DNA of 64,000 nt from contig NZ_CP118527.1 of assembly GCF_028885415.1 (NCBI RefSeq), forward strand, positions 620,001 through 684,000. The letters are read 5' to 3'. Position numbers and translations under genes: made by a program. Source of the stretch: Streptomyces coeruleorubidus (GTDB lineage Bacteria; Actinomycetota; Actinomycetes; Streptomycetales; Streptomycetaceae). This document shows positions 12,986-21,529 of this stretch, in pieces (within the stretch, counting starts at the first letter, position 1; every line of letters begins with the position of its first letter). The notes beneath the pieces were generated by a model. The model was not told the DNA's origin, did no database searches, and worked only from the letters and a program-made list of their open reading frames with translations.

Positions 12986-14644
12986 TTACGGCAGGGGACG
13001 GTGCCGGTAGTACGCGGCGGTGGACGGCGGCAGCGGGTCCTTCCCGAGGATGAGGTCGGCCGCCTTTTCCGCGATCATCATGACGGGCGCGTAGATGTTG
13101 CCGTTGGTGATGTAGGGCATCACCGACGCGTCGACGACACGCAGCCCCTCCACCCCGTGCACCCGCATGCTCGCCGGGTCCACGACGGCCATCTCGTCCG
13201 TGCCCATTTTGCAGGTGCAGGACGGATGCAGCGCGGTCTCGCCGTCCTTGGCGACCCAGGCGAGGATCTCCTCGTCGGTCTCGACGGAGGGTCCCGGCGA
13301 AATCTCCCCGGCGTTGTACGGGGCCATGGCGGGCTGGTTGAGCAGCTCACGGGCGACCCTGACGGCCTCGACCCACTCGCGGCGGTCCTGCTCGGTGGAC
13401 AGGTAATTGAAGCGGAGCGCGGGGTGCTCGGCCGGGTCCTTGCTCTTGATCTTCACCGAGCCGATGGCGTCGGAGTACATGGGTCCGACGTGCACCTGGT
13501 AGCCGTGTCCGCCGGCGGGCACGGAGCCGTCGTAGCGGACCGCGATGGGCAGGAAGTGGAACATTAGGTTGGGGTAGGGCACGTCCTCGTTGCCGCGGAC
13601 GAAGCCACCCGCTTCGAAGTGGTTGGTCGCGGCGGGGCCCGTGCGGAAGAGCCACTGCAGGCCGATGAAGGGCGCACGCCACTTCGCCAGGTACGGCTGC
13701 ATGGAGACGGGCTGCTTGCAGGCGTACTGGATGTACACCTCCAGGTGGTCCTGGAGGTTCTCGCCGACACCCGGCAGATCGTGTACGACGTCGATGCCGA
13801 GCGCGCGCAGTTCCTCGGCGTTGCCGACGCCCGAGAGCTGGAGCAGCTGCGGGGAGTTGATCGCGCCTCCGCAGAGGATGATTTCGCGGGCACGCACCCG
13901 CTGGGGTCTGCCGCGGCCACGCCGGTACTCGACGCCGACGGCCCGCTTGCCTTCGAAGAGGACGCGGGTGACCAGGCTGCGCGTTTTGATCGTGAGGTTG
14001 GGGCGCTTTCGTACGGGCTTGAGATAGGCCTTGGAGGCCGACAGGCGGCGGCCGCGGTGGACGTTTCGGTCGAACCTGGCGAAACCTTCCTGCCGGTAGC
14101 CGTTCACGTCGTCGGTGGGAGCGTGGCCCGCCTCCTCGGTGGCCTTCAGGAAGGCCTCGAAGAGCGGGTTGGCCCCAGGGCCGCGTTCCAGGACGAGAGG
14201 GCCGTCGTGACCGCGGAACTCATCGTCCGGGTCGGCGGCGAGACAGTTCTCCATCCGCCGGAAGTACGGCAGGCAGTGCGCGTAGTCCCAGGTCTTCATG
14301 CCCGGGTCGGCCGCCCAGCGCTCGTAGTCCATGGGGTTGCCGCGCTGGAAGATCATGCCGTTGATGCTGCTGGAACCGCCCAGCACCTTGCCTCGAGCGT
14401 GGTACACGCGCCGGCCGCCCATGTGGGGCTCCGGTTCGGACTCGTACTTCCAGTCGTAGAACCGGCTGCCGATCGGGTAGGTCAGTGCCGCGGGCATGTG
14501 GATGAAGACATCCCAGGGGTAGTCGGACCTGCCCGCCTCCAGGACCAGCACCCGGTTGCCGGGGTCCGCGGAGAGCCGGTTGGCCAGCGCACTGCCGGCC
14601 GATCCACCACCGACGATGACGAAGTCGTACTGCAAGTGAGCCAT
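12986..14644 (-). CDS. betA: Choline dehydrogenase (BetA), GMC oxidoreductase
   Basis: A 552-residue FAD enzyme that oxidises choline to betaine aldehyde. ATG 14644 ([20 protein letters not shown]) places the dinucleotide fold at the N-terminus as in the family; the longer frame from 14710 starts inside the operator and is not used. Further landmarks: [25 protein letters not shown] GMC signature 1 (around residues 75-95), [15 protein letters not shown] signature 2, and the C-terminal catalytic histidine region [10 protein letters not shown] and [19 protein letters not shown]. Transcribed alone from the region shared with the divergent iclR, with a double operator 51 nt upstream and a hairpin after its stop. 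Broad alcohol dehydrogenases of the GMC family are the alternative. Confidence 0.93.
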   Translation of the reverse strand: MAHLQYDFVIVGGGSAGSALANRLSADPGNRVLVLEAGRSDYPWDVFIHMPAALTYPIGSRFYDWKYESEPEPHMGGRRVYHARGKVLGGSSSINGMIFQRGNPMDYERWAADPGMKTWDYAHCLPYFRRMENCLAADPDDEFRGHDGPLVLERGPGANPLFEAFLKATEEAGHAPTDDVNGYRQEGFARFDRNVHRGRRLSASKAYLKPVRKRPNLTIKTRSLVTRVLFEGKRAVGVEYRRGRGRPQRVRAREIILCGGAINSPQLLQLSGVGNAEELRALGIDVVHDLPGVGENLQDHLEVYIQYACKQPVSMQPYLAKWRAPFIGLQWLFRTGPAATNHFEAGGFVRGNEDVPYPNLMFHFLPIAVRYDGSVPAGGHGYQVHVGPMYSDAIGSVKIKSKDPAEHPALRFNYLSTEQDRREWVEAVRVARELLNQPAMAPYNAGEISPGPSVETDEEILAWVAKDGETALHPSCTCKMGTDEMAVVDPASMRVHGVEGLRVVDASVMPYITNGNIYAPVMMIAEKAADLILGKDPLPPSTAAYYRHRPLP

Positions 14645-14694
14645 GGGGCCTCGTCTCGGTCGCGCCGTAGAGAATGCGCGGCATGCTAGTACTT

Positions 14695-14730
14695 GTATCT
14701 CTATGCGCACCAGGTTGCGAGCAACGCAAC
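14695..14730. promoter_or_regulatory. Double IclR-type operator upstream of betA
   Basis: Halves read GTATC-TCTATGC-GCACC (14695-14711), AG, then the perfect GTTGC-GAGCAAC-GCAAC (14714-14730). It sits between betA and the divergent iclR, 51 nt from the betA ATG, and may serve both. Confidence 0.75.
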
Positions 14731-14793
14731 TTCTGCAGTGTCATGCCAAGCCCGTGACCTGCACCGCTTTGGGCTATGTTTAACGCCCGTATA

Positions 14794-14810
14794 GTTGCGT
14801 TGTGAGCAAC
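14794..14810. promoter_or_regulatory. Single perfect IclR-type operator covering the iclR start codon
   Basis: GTTGC-GTTGTGA-GCAAC, perfect in both halves. The GTG start of iclR at 14802 lies inside it, so bound protein would block or define the start of its own, possibly leaderless, transcript. I see no second repeat at 19-bp spacing on either side, unlike the other copies. Confidence 0.78.
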
Positions 14811-15599
14811 TACCATGCAGATTCCGAGACGACAACTGCGCCGACCGGTGGGGTGCAGTCCGTCGACCGCGCCATCACCGTGCTGGAGATCCTGGCCCAG
14901 CGCGGCGAAGCCGGCGTCAGCGAGGTGGCCGCCGAGATCGATGTCCACAAGTCCACCGCGTTCCGGCTGCTCGGCGCCCTGGAGGTGCGCGGCCTGGTGG
15001 AACAGGCAGGCGAGCGCGGCAAGTACCGCCTCGGTTTCGGCATCGTCCGCCTCGCCGGCGCGGTCACCGAGCGCATCGACATCACCCAGCAGAGCCGCCC
15101 GGTCTGCGAGCGCCTCGCGGAGGAGATCGGCGAGACCGTGAACCTCGCCGTGATGCAGGAGCGTTACGCGATCAACCTGTACCAGGTGCGCGGTCCGGGT
15201 GCTGTCACCGCGTTCAACTGGGTCGGCCAGCTGACGCCGTTGCACGCCACCTCCAGCGGCAAGATCCTGCTGGCCCACATGCCGGCGAAGGAGCGTGCCG
15301 CGCTGTTGTCGGAGGTCGGCCTGAAGAAGATGACCCCCCGCACCCTGACCGCGAAGACGAAGCTCGAGAAGAACCTCGCCGAGGCGCTCGAACGTGGCTA
15401 CTCCTGGACCCTGGAGGAGTTCGAGGTAGGACTGCACGCCATGGCCGCCCCGGTCCGTAACAGGGACGGAGAGGTCATCGCGGCGCTCAGTGCCTCAGGA
15501 CCGGCGTACCGGCTCACCGAGGACCGTATCCACGAGCTGGCACCGGTGCTGGTCAAGGGCGCGGACGAGATCAGCCATCGCATGGGCTACCTGGGCTGA
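14802..15599 (+). CDS. IclR-family transcriptional regulator, likely master regulator of the betaine island
   Basis: A 265-residue IclR protein. Residues 14-75 are the winged helix (SVDRAITVLEILAQRG, VAAEIDVHKSTAFRLLGALE, KYRLGFGIVRLAG); residues 90-260 are the effector domain (SRPVCERLAEEIGETVNLAV, LHATSSGKILLAHMP, SWTLEEFEVGLHAMAAPVRN). Start GTG 14802 (MSNYHADSETT) has no clear ribosome site and lies in the operator, which suggests a leaderless mRNA and autoregulation. It is the only regulator inside the 24-kb choline/betaine island and is divergent from betA. IclR proteins of this type bind small carboxylates or amines; which metabolite of the pathway it senses, and whether it activates or represses, cannot be told from sequence. 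The gene overlaps the 3' end of gbcA by 29 nt, tail to tail. Confidence 0.93.
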   Translation: MSNYHADSETTTAPTGGVQSVDRAITVLEILAQRGEAGVSEVAAEIDVHKSTAFRLLGALEVRGLVEQAGERGKYRLGFGIVRLAGAVTERIDITQQSRPVCERLAEEIGETVNLAVMQERYAINLYQVRGPGAVTAFNWVGQLTPLHATSSGKILLAHMPAKERAALLSEVGLKKMTPRTLTAKTKLEKNLAEALERGYSWTLEEFEVGLHAMAAPVRNRDGEVIAALSASGPAYRLTEDRIHELAPVLVKGADEISHRMGYLG

Positions 15600-16723
15600 G
15601 CCCGTGCCCCGCGCCCAGGCGCTCCTGGACGAAGGCGTGGAACTCACCGATGTGATGCTCGCTGGGCACGAGGACTCCGCCCTTGGTGTACAGCCGGGAG
15701 CTCATCGCGGGCTGACAGCGCTCGCACGCGTCGAAGTCCTGCCGGTTGACCCGGTCGAAGAGCTCCACCGACCGGCTGACGTCCTTGCCGCTCTCGACGA
15801 CGTGCTTGAGGTAGAGCCAGTCGCACTCGACGATGGTGCGGTCCGCGGCGACCGGGTACATCCGGTGGAAGATCACATGGTCGGGCACGAGGTTGATGAA
15901 CACCTGCGGCCGGACGGTGATCGCGTAGTAACGGCGATCCTGGTCCTCGGTGACGCCTGGAATGCGGTCGAGGCCTTCGGAGCCGTCGACGGTGAAGCCC
16001 TTGACCTCGGAGCCGAACTCCGCGCCGTGTCCCACGTAGTACTGGGCGGCGTACCCGTCGGCGAACTCCGGGAGCACCTCGGTCAGTTCGGGGTGGATCG
16101 TCGCGCAGTGATAGCACTCCATGAAGTTCTCGACGATGAGTTTCCAGTTCGCCTTCACGTCGTAGACGATGCGTTTACCGACTTCGAGGTTGTCGATGTC
16201 GTAGTGCTCGATCGACTCCGTGTCGCCCAGGCGCGCGACGACATCCGCCACGACCTCGTCGAAGGGGGCGGGTCCGCCGCGAGGCACACCACACATAGCC
16301 GAGCCATTCCCGCGTGGCCACTGCTGCCAGGCCGTACTCGGTGCGGCTGATGTCGGGCATCTTGGTGAGGTTGGGTGCCGCGACGAGTTTGCCCGTCAGG
16401 TCGTAGGTCCAGGCGTGATAGGGGCACTGGAAGGCGCGTTTGACCTCGCCGGTCTCCGCCGTGCAGAGCTTGGCTCCGCGGTGCCGGCAGACATTGAAGA
16501 ATGCACGTATGGAGTTGTCCCGTGCCCGGGTGATCAGGATGCTCTCGCGGCCCACCTCGACGGTCCGGAAGGCACCTGGCCTGGCCAGGTCGGCGGAGCG
16601 CACGGCGCAGAACCACATCGCCTCGAAGATGTGTTCCTGCTCCTGGGCGAAGATCTTCGGATCCGTGTAGGAGGAACCGGGGAGGGTGGCGATCAGGCTT
16701 TCCGGCAGGCCGGTCGAGGTCAC
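15571..16723 (-). CDS. gbcA: Glycine betaine demethylase oxygenase subunit (GbcA-like Rieske oxygenase), two frameshifts
   Basis: Rieske non-haem iron oxygenase; GbcA removes one methyl of glycine betaine as formaldehyde, giving dimethylglycine. GTG 16723 has GAGGAG upstream. The Rieske centre is CRHRGAKLC followed by CPYHAWTY (around residues 80-105). The catalytic domain has ENFMECYHCATIHPEL with the iron-binding histidines and WLYLKHVVESGKDV. The frame slips twice near 16289 (GGG read as GG) and 16264-16268 (CCCCCC read as CCCCC). Rejoined it is about 384 residues, the expected size, so these look like base-call errors. It follows the ferredoxin and reductase genes; a 138-nt gap separates it from the reductase, with no operator copy in it. 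Confidence 0.88.
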
Positions 16724-16861
16724 AGTGCACTCCTCGGGGAGACGAGTGGATCGGGCATGCACGCGCCGGGAAGAGCGACACCGGACGTCGTTGGGTAAGG
16801 AGCAGCGCGGTGCGCCGGCCCCTCCGCGCAACAGCGGCTGTGAGTGCGGTCTACGCCCCTG

Positions 16862-18025
16862 TCAGGGCGCCTTGGCCGCGAGTTGCTTGCGCCAGCGCAT
16901 GAACAGCTTCGGCTGGTTCATCCCGAGTACGGCGACCGGGTGTCCGGCACGCCGGTAGACGGCCAGGACGTTGCGATCGTCCGCGGTGCCTTCCTCGATC
17001 GTCACGCTGTCGGCGCGGGCTGCGTGGCCGGCGAACTGGATCTTCACGCCGTACTGGTCGGACCAGAAGTACGGCGGCCGGGGTGTGCCCGGTTCGGACT
17101 CGCCCCAGGACAGCAGGGCGGCCACGGCCGCGTCGGGGCGTTCCCGGGCGCCGGTCCAGTGCTCGACGCGGCGGTGGGTGCCTGCGCGTGGGTCGTACCA
17201 GGAGGCGCAGTCGCCGACCGCGACCACCCCGGCCAGGCTGGTCCGGCCGTCCGCACCGCACTTGACGCCGTCGTCGAGTTCGACACCCGATCCGGCCAGC
17301 CACTCGACGCAGGGACGGGCCCCGACACCCACGACGACTATGTCGGCGGGGATGCTCCGGCCGTCCTCCATGAGGACCGCGTCGACGCGGTTCTCGCCGC
17401 TCAGCCCCTTGACGCCCACGCCGCACAACAGGTGTACGCCGTGGTCCGCGTGGAGGGCGGAGACGATACGCCCCATGGCCGCGCCGAGCGGTCCGGCCAG
17501 CGGTGTGGGCGCCGCCTCGACGATGGTCACGTCGAGGCCGAGAGCGGAGGCGGTGGAGGCGACCTCGGCACCGATGAAGCCGCCGCCGATCACGACCAGG
17601 CGTCCGCCTTGGGCCAGTTCGTCCCGCAGGGCGCGGGCGTCGTCCAGTGTGCGCAGGGTGTGCACACCGGCCAGTCCGTCCATGCCGGGCAGGGTCCGGG
17701 CGGCGGCACCGGTGGCGATGACGATGCCGTCGGCCCGCACCTCCCGGCCGTCGGTGAGCCGCACGGCGCGGGGCGTGGTGTCGAGTCCGGCGGCGCGGGC
17801 TCCGAGCAGCCACTCCGCCTGCAGGTCCTCGCCGTCCGGCTCCAGTGCGAGATCGGCTTCGCTGATGCCGCCGGCCAGGAACTCCTTGGACAGCGGCGGC
17901 CTGTCGTACGGGCGATGGATTTCGTCGCCGATGACGACCAGCCGTCCGTCGTATCCCTGTTTCCGCAACGAGCGCGCCGCCGACAGACCGGCCAGCGACG
18001 CGCCCACCACGGCCACGGTCCTCAC
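16862..18025 (-). CDS. FAD-dependent ferredoxin reductase for the Rieske oxygenase
   Basis: A 387-residue NAD(P)H:ferredoxin reductase of the BphA4/rubredoxin-reductase type. Two dinucleotide folds are visible: VRTVAVVGASLAGLSAARSL at the N-terminus for FAD, and GRLVVIGGGFIGAEVASTA (around residue 140) for NAD(P)H. RPYDRPPLSKEFL and VFAVGD-like VVAVGDCASW are family marks; the C-terminal domain ends with FMRWRKQLAA. GTG 18025 overlaps the stop of the Rieske ferredoxin (GTGA). Together with that ferredoxin and the GbcA-like protein it forms a three-component chain. Most described GbcAB systems use a single flavin/iron-sulphur GbcB instead, so this arrangement is different. Confidence 0.9.
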   Translation of the reverse strand: MRTVAVVGASLAGLSAARSLRKQGYDGRLVVIGDEIHRPYDRPPLSKEFLAGGISEADLALEPDGEDLQAEWLLGARAAGLDTTPRAVRLTDGREVRADGIVIATGAAARTLPGMDGLAGVHTLRTLDDARALRDELAQGGRLVVIGGGFIGAEVASTASALGLDVTIVEAAPTPLAGPLGAAMGRIVSALHADHGVHLLCGVGVKGLSGENRVDAVLMEDGRSIPADIVVVGVGARPCVEWLAGSGVELDDGVKCGADGRTSLAGVVAVGDCASWYDPRAGTHRRVEHWTGARERPDAAVAALLSWGESEPGTPRPPYFWSDQYGVKIQFAGHAARADSVTIEEGTADDRNVLAVYRRAGHPVAVLGMNQPKLFMRWRKQLAAKAP

Positions 18026-18384
18026 GCGACGCCCCCCACGAGCCGGGCGGCGACGCAGGGAGGCAGGTTCGGAGCTGCCGTGGACAGTCGGACGTAGATC
18101 ATGCCGTCCTCGACGAAGACCTCGTGCGTGCGCACCGGGAGCTTGGCCGGCGGGGCGTCGACGGCTCCCGTCTTGAGGTTGAACTTCGAGGCGTGCAGCG
18201 GGCATTCGACCTCACAGCCCTCCAGCCAGCCGTCGGCGAGCGAGGCGTCCTGGTGGGTGCATGTGTCGTCGATGGCGAAGAGTTCGCCGTCGTCGGTGTG
18301 GAACACCGAGACCGGCGGGTCGATGTCGAGCCTGTGGGCCTCGCCTCGGGGCAGATCCACGAGACGGCACGCGGCAATCATCAT
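18022..18384 (-). CDS. Rieske-type [2Fe-2S] ferredoxin
   Basis: A small soluble protein of 120 residues from ATG 18384 (a second ATG follows at once). The Rieske ligands are in CTHQDASLADG and ECPLHASKF (C-x-H then C-x2-H, about residues 42-66), with the NirD/BphA3-like C-terminal beta strands PVRTHEVFVEDGMIYV. It would carry electrons from the FAD reductase encoded next to the GbcA oxygenase. GAGGTGT precedes the start. First gene of this operon; two double operators (18393-18428 and 18496-18531) lie upstream, the nearer only 9 nt before the ATG. Confidence 0.92.
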   Translation of the reverse strand: MMIAACRLVDLPRGEAHRLDIDPPVSVFHTDDGELFAIDDTCTHQDASLADGWLEGCEVECPLHASKFNLKTGAVDAPPAKLPVRTHEVFVEDGMIYVRLSTAAPNLPPCVAARLVGGVA

Positions 18385-18392
18385 GACACCTC

Positions 18393-18428
18393 GGTGCGTA
18401 TAGCGGAACGGATTGCGGTGAACGCAAC
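18393..18428. promoter_or_regulatory. Proximal double IclR-type operator of the ferredoxin/reductase/gbcA operon
   Basis: GGTGC-GTATAGC-GGAAC (18393-18409), GG, ATTGC-GGTGAAC-GCAAC (18412-18428). Nine nt separate it from the ferredoxin ATG, so it overlaps the transcript leader or start. Confidence 0.68.
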
Positions 18429-18495
18429 GCCAGTTTGAGGGCGCCCACAAACCCTTGTCAAGGAGTTCACGGGCCCCCTGACGCCCATATTTTGT

Positions 18496-18531
18496 GTTGC
18501 ATATCACGCAACTGCCTGCACGATAGGAAAC
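18496..18531. promoter_or_regulatory. Distal double IclR-type operator between folP and the ferredoxin operon
   Basis: Perfect GTTGC-ATATCAC-GCAAC (18496-18512), TG, then the weaker CCTGC-ACGATAG-GAAAC (18515-18531). It sits 112 nt before the ferredoxin start and 23 nt after the folP stop. Confidence 0.68.
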
Positions 18532-18553
18532 GCAGGTCAGAGCGGAGCGCCTC

Positions 18554-19465
18554 TCAGAACTGGGGCATCGGCAGCGGCGTCGCCGCGGATTCGAGGCCCC
18601 ACCGAGCGGCCACGCGCACCGCGTCGGCCGTCGAGGCGACGTCGTGGACGCGCACGCACCAGGCGCCCTGCGCGGCGGCCAGGACCGACACCGCGGAGGT
18701 GGCCGCGTCCCGCAGGTGCGCCGGGCGGGGCCGCCCTGTCTCCGGGTCGGCGAGCAGGTGACCCAGAAAGGACTTCCGCGCCGCACCCACGAGGACCGGC
18801 CGGCCTAGCGCGACGACCTCCCGGAAGCGGCCGAGCAGCCGCCAGTTGTGCTCGGCGTGCTTGGCGAACCCGAGCCCCGGGTCGACGATGAGACAGTCCG
18901 CCGGGACCCCGGCGTGCACGGCCGCGTCGACTCTCGCCCGCAACTCGTCGACCACGTCGGTGACGACGTCGTCGTACACGGCGTTCGCCTGCATCCCCGC
19001 GGAGTGCCCGCGCCAGTGCATGAGCACGTAGGGCGTACCGGCCCGGGCCATCAGCGGCAGCATCTCCGGGTCGGCGAGCCCGCCGGAGACGTCGTTGACC
19101 AGGGCGGCGCCGGTCTCGATGGCACGGGCGGCGACCTCGGCCCGCATGGTGTCGACGCTGACCGTCGCACCCGCGGCGGCGAGTTCGCGGACGACCGGCA
19201 GCACGCGCCGCAGCTCCTCCTCGACGGCCGGGCGCGCGGCGCCGGGACGGGTCGACTCGCCACCCACGTCCAGGATGTCCGCGCCCTCGTCGAGCAGCGC
19301 GAGGCCGTGCGTGACGGCCCGTTCCGGATCGAACCACCGCCCGCCGTCGGAGAACGAGTCGGGCGTGACGTTCACGATGCCCATCACCAGGGTCCGGTCG
19401 GGACGGGGAAGACCTCGCGGATGGAGCGCGGGAGCGGCCTGGCCGGGCCGGGCGGCGGTGCTCAC
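18554..19465 (-). CDS. folP: Dihydropteroate synthase (FolP)
   Basis: Condenses p-aminobenzoate with the pterin pyrophosphate to dihydropteroate in folate synthesis. Signature segments: LVMGIVNVTPDSFSDGG (about residue 27), ILDVGGESTRPGA, LVNDVSGGLADPEM, IVDPGLGFAKHAEHN and GAARKSFLGHLL. I prefer GTG 19465 (VSTAARPGQ), giving 303 residues, the family size; an ATG at 19534 is in frame but lies in the operator. The GTG overlaps the stop of a 15-codon leader frame as GTGA, so starting may depend on translation of that leader. A folate gene inside a betaine-catabolism island makes sense because dimethylglycine and sarcosine demethylation load methyl groups on THF. The genus usually also carries folP in a folate cluster, so this may be a second, inducible copy. 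Confidence 0.9.
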   Translation of the reverse strand: MSTAARPGQAAPALHPRGLPRPDRTLVMGIVNVTPDSFSDGGRWFDPERAVTHGLALLDEGADILDVGGESTRPGAARPAVEEELRRVLPVVRELAAAGATVSVDTMRAEVAARAIETGAALVNDVSGGLADPEMLPLMARAGTPYVLMHWRGHSAGMQANAVYDDVVTDVVDELRARVDAAVHAGVPADCLIVDPGLGFAKHAEHNWRLLGRFREVVALGRPVLVGAARKSFLGHLLADPETGRPRPAHLRDAATSAVSVLAAAQGAWCVRVHDVASTADAVRVAARWGLESAATPLPMPQF

Positions 19466-19509
19466 GCGACTCGGAGCTGGTCGGCGAGACGGCGTGCGGA
19501 AATCATCAT
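19462..19509 (-). CDS. Possible 15-residue leader peptide before folP
   Basis: Begins with two ATGs (19509 and 19506) and ends in a TGA overlapping the folP GTG. The peptide MMISARRLADQLRVA resembles the first residues of the Rieske ferredoxin (MMIAACRLVDLPRG), and the DNA from the operator through the start also aligns with the ferredoxin leader. It may be a coupling leader or a relic of a duplicated promoter plus start. Too short to judge by codon use. Confidence 0.35.
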   Translation of the reverse strand: MMISARRLADQLRVA

Positions 19510-19525
19510 GGGACCTGTTGACCTC

Positions 19526-19561
19526 GTTGCGCATAGAGGAACAATGTGCGATTTGAGCAAC
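19526..19561. promoter_or_regulatory. Double IclR-type operator upstream of folP
   Basis: GTTGC-GCATAGA-GGAAC (19526-19542), AA, TGTGC-GATTTGA-GCAAC (19545-19561), again with 19-bp spacing. It lies between the pabB stop and the folP leader. Confidence 0.7.
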
Positions 19562-19588
19562 GAGTCTGAGGACGGCCGCGCGGCACTG

Positions 19589-20649
19589 TCAAGGCAGGTG
19601 GCGGGCCTCGGCCTCGCCATGCGGCCTCGACGCCAGAGTGAGCAGCCGAGAGGCCTTCAGTTCGGTCTCGTCCCACTCCCGCCCGGGGTCGGACCCCCAG
19701 GTGATGCCGGCGCCCGTACCGAAGCGCAGCACCGGCCCCCTCGGGGCGGCACGGTCGATCCAGAAGGTGCGGATGCCCACGGCCAGTTCACCGGTCCCCG
19801 GTCGGCGTCGACCCAGCCGATGGCGCCGCAGTACGGGCCGCGGGGCGCGGTCTCCAGGGCGTCGATGATGCGCAGTGCGCTGGTTTTGGGCGCGCCGGTC
19901 ACGGAACCCGGTGGGAAGGTCCCGGCCATCAGCTCGGGCCAGCCCGCGCCCCGCGCCAGCTCCCGCGCACGGGTGGAGACGAGATGCACCAGGCCCGGGT
20001 GCCGCTCGACGGCGCACAGGGCCGGGACGGTCACGGATCCGGTGGCGCAGACCCGCCCCAGGTCGTTGCGGACCAGGTCCACGATCATCACGTTCTCGGC
20101 GTGGTCCTTCTCGAGCAGATCGTCCGCCGTACGGCCCGTGCCTTTGATCGGCCCGGACTCCACGGTCCGGCCGGTGCGACGCAGGAAGAGTTCGGGCGAG
20201 GCGGTGGCCACTTCGACGCCGTGCGCGGGTAGCCGGACCGTACCGGCGTAGGGCGCGGGGTTGCCGCGGGCGAGCAGCCCGGTGAGCGCGTCGATGTCGG
20301 CGGCGGCCGGGTCGGGCAGGGGTGCGGAGAGCACGCGGCAGAGATTGGCCTGGTAGACGTCGCCCGCCGCGATGTGCTCGCGGATGCGGCGCACGCCCGC
20401 GGTGTAGGCGGTGCGGTCCAGCGACGAGGTCCAGTCGCCGGCGGCCGGGCCCCGCCAGGCCCCGGTCCGCGGAGCGGGCACCCGCGCGGGACGCAGCCGG
20501 CCGAACCGGGCGCAGAGCAGGCGGCCTTCGAAGTCCGCGACGACCGCCCAGAAGCCGGAGGAGTCCAGGGCGGCGGGATCGCTGGTCACATCACGCAGAT
20601 CAGCGGCGACGAGGCCGCCGAAGCGGGCCATCGGGGCGGGAGCGTGCAC
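19589..20649 (-). CDS. pabB: Aminodeoxychorismate synthase component I (PabB-like), one frameshift
   Basis: Chorismate-binding enzyme that aminates chorismate on the way to p-aminobenzoate, the FolP substrate. Start GTG 20649 (MHAPAPMARFGGLVAADLRDV). Motifs: IREHIAAGDVYQANLCR, ASPELFLRR, GPIKGTGRT, DHAENVMIVDLVRNDLGRV, HLVSTRARE and TFPPGSVTGAPK. After GAIGWVDADRG the frame slips at 19796-19799 (GGGGG read as GGGG) and continues as TGELAVGIRTFWI to KASRLLTLA, ending at 19589. Rejoined it is about 353 residues, a normal size for actinobacterial PabB without the glutaminase. No glutaminase partner is next to it. It follows the formaldehyde module by 241 nt without its own visible operator. Confidence 0.87.
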
Positions 20650-20890
20650 GGCGGTTCGTCCAGGGCCGACGGGGCGGATGGTCCTTGGTCATGACGGTCG
20701 TTCCTGGCCACGACGGCCAGGACGGCCGGGGACAGGGCCGCGACGGCCGGGTACGCCGGCATGCCGACCAGGGACACGAGCATGCCGACGGGCCAGCGGG
20801 ATGCCGGCCGGGGCGGGCTCTCGTTCGCGGGTCTCGAGCGAGGAGACACGCGGGCACTCGATCACCCCCGGCCGGCCTGGCGGCGCCCTG
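20650..20890. other. Intergenic stretch between the MBL hydrolase and pabB genes
   Basis: No recognised gene. A minus-strand frame at 20586-20849 has a hydrophobic piece (MLVSLVGMPAYPAVAALSP) but is otherwise proline-rich and overlaps pabB, so I do not call it. Direct short repeats of GACGGCC occur around 20710-20760. No GTTGC-N7-GCAAC copy is present. Confidence 0.4.
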
Positions 20891-21529
20891 TCACCAGCCG
20901 CGGGCGGCCCACTCCTGAAGGTGCGGTGCCTCCGCCTCGACGGTCGTCGTCTCGCCGTGTCCGGTGTGGACGACCGTCTCGCCCGGGAGGGTCAGCAGCC
21001 GGTCACCGATGGAGCCGATGATCGTGCCGAAGTCGCTGTACGAGCGCCCGGTCGCGCCGGGGCCTCCGGCGAACAGCGTGTCACCACTGAACAGTGCGCC
21101 CAGTTCGGGTGCGTACAGGCACACCGCACCCGGAGCGTGTCCGGGTGTGTGGAGGACACGCAGGCCGATGCCCGCCACCATGAGTTCGTCACCGTCGGCG
21201 AGCGGCCTGTCGGGCCGCCGGCCGGGGTGCACCATCTTCCACAGCACCTGGTCGTCAGGGTGCAGGAGGATGGGCGCGCCCGTGGCCAGAGCGAGGTCCG
21301 GCGCGGCGCGCACATGGTCGTCGTGGGCGTGGGTGCACACGACGGCCGACAGGCGACGGTCACCGACGGCCGCCAGGACGGCGTCGGAATCGTGCGCCGC
21401 GTCGATGACGACCACCTCGTCGTCGTCACCGATGATCCAGACGTTGTTGTCGACGTCCCAGGTCCCGCCGTCGAGGCTGAAGGTCCCGCTGGTGACGAGG
21501 TGTTCGATGCGCGGTGCGCCGGCCATCAC
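20891..21529 (-). CDS. Metallo-beta-lactamase-fold hydrolase, likely S-formylmycothiol hydrolase role
   Basis: A 212-residue glyoxalase-II-like protein. The metal motif is THAHDDH (about residue 70), with [30 protein letters not shown] and [16 protein letters not shown] for the remaining ligands. ATG 21529 overlaps the stop of the mycothiol-dependent formaldehyde dehydrogenase gene (ATGA). In actinobacteria this pair is conserved; the dehydrogenase makes S-formylmycothiol and the hydrolase is presumed to release formate. Here it would clear the formaldehyde made by GbcA and by the THF-uncoupled part of the oxidases. The hydrolase activity is inferred from pairing, not from a diagnostic residue. 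Confidence 0.85.
   Translation of the reverse strand: MMAGAPRIEHLVTSGTFSLDGGTWDVDNNVWIIGDDDEVVVIDAAHDSDAVLAAVGDRRLSAVVCTHAHDDHVRAAPDLALATGAPILLHPDDQVLWKMVHPGRRPDRPLADGDELMVAGIGLRVLHTPGHAPGAVCLYAPELGALFSGDTLFAGGPGATGRSYSDFGTIIGSIGDRLLTLPGETVVHTGHGETTTVEAEAPHLQEWAARGW

Noticed and set aside
11243..13567. 774-codon plus-strand frame opposite betB and betA
   Set aside because: Crosses two real minus-strand genes, a terminator and an operator; composition is that of a codon-phase shadow in GC-rich DNA.
20586..20849. 87-codon frame with a hydrophobic segment between the MBL and pabB genes
   Set aside because: Overlaps the pabB start, has poor composition outside one short stretch, and no ribosome site; too weak to call a small membrane protein.
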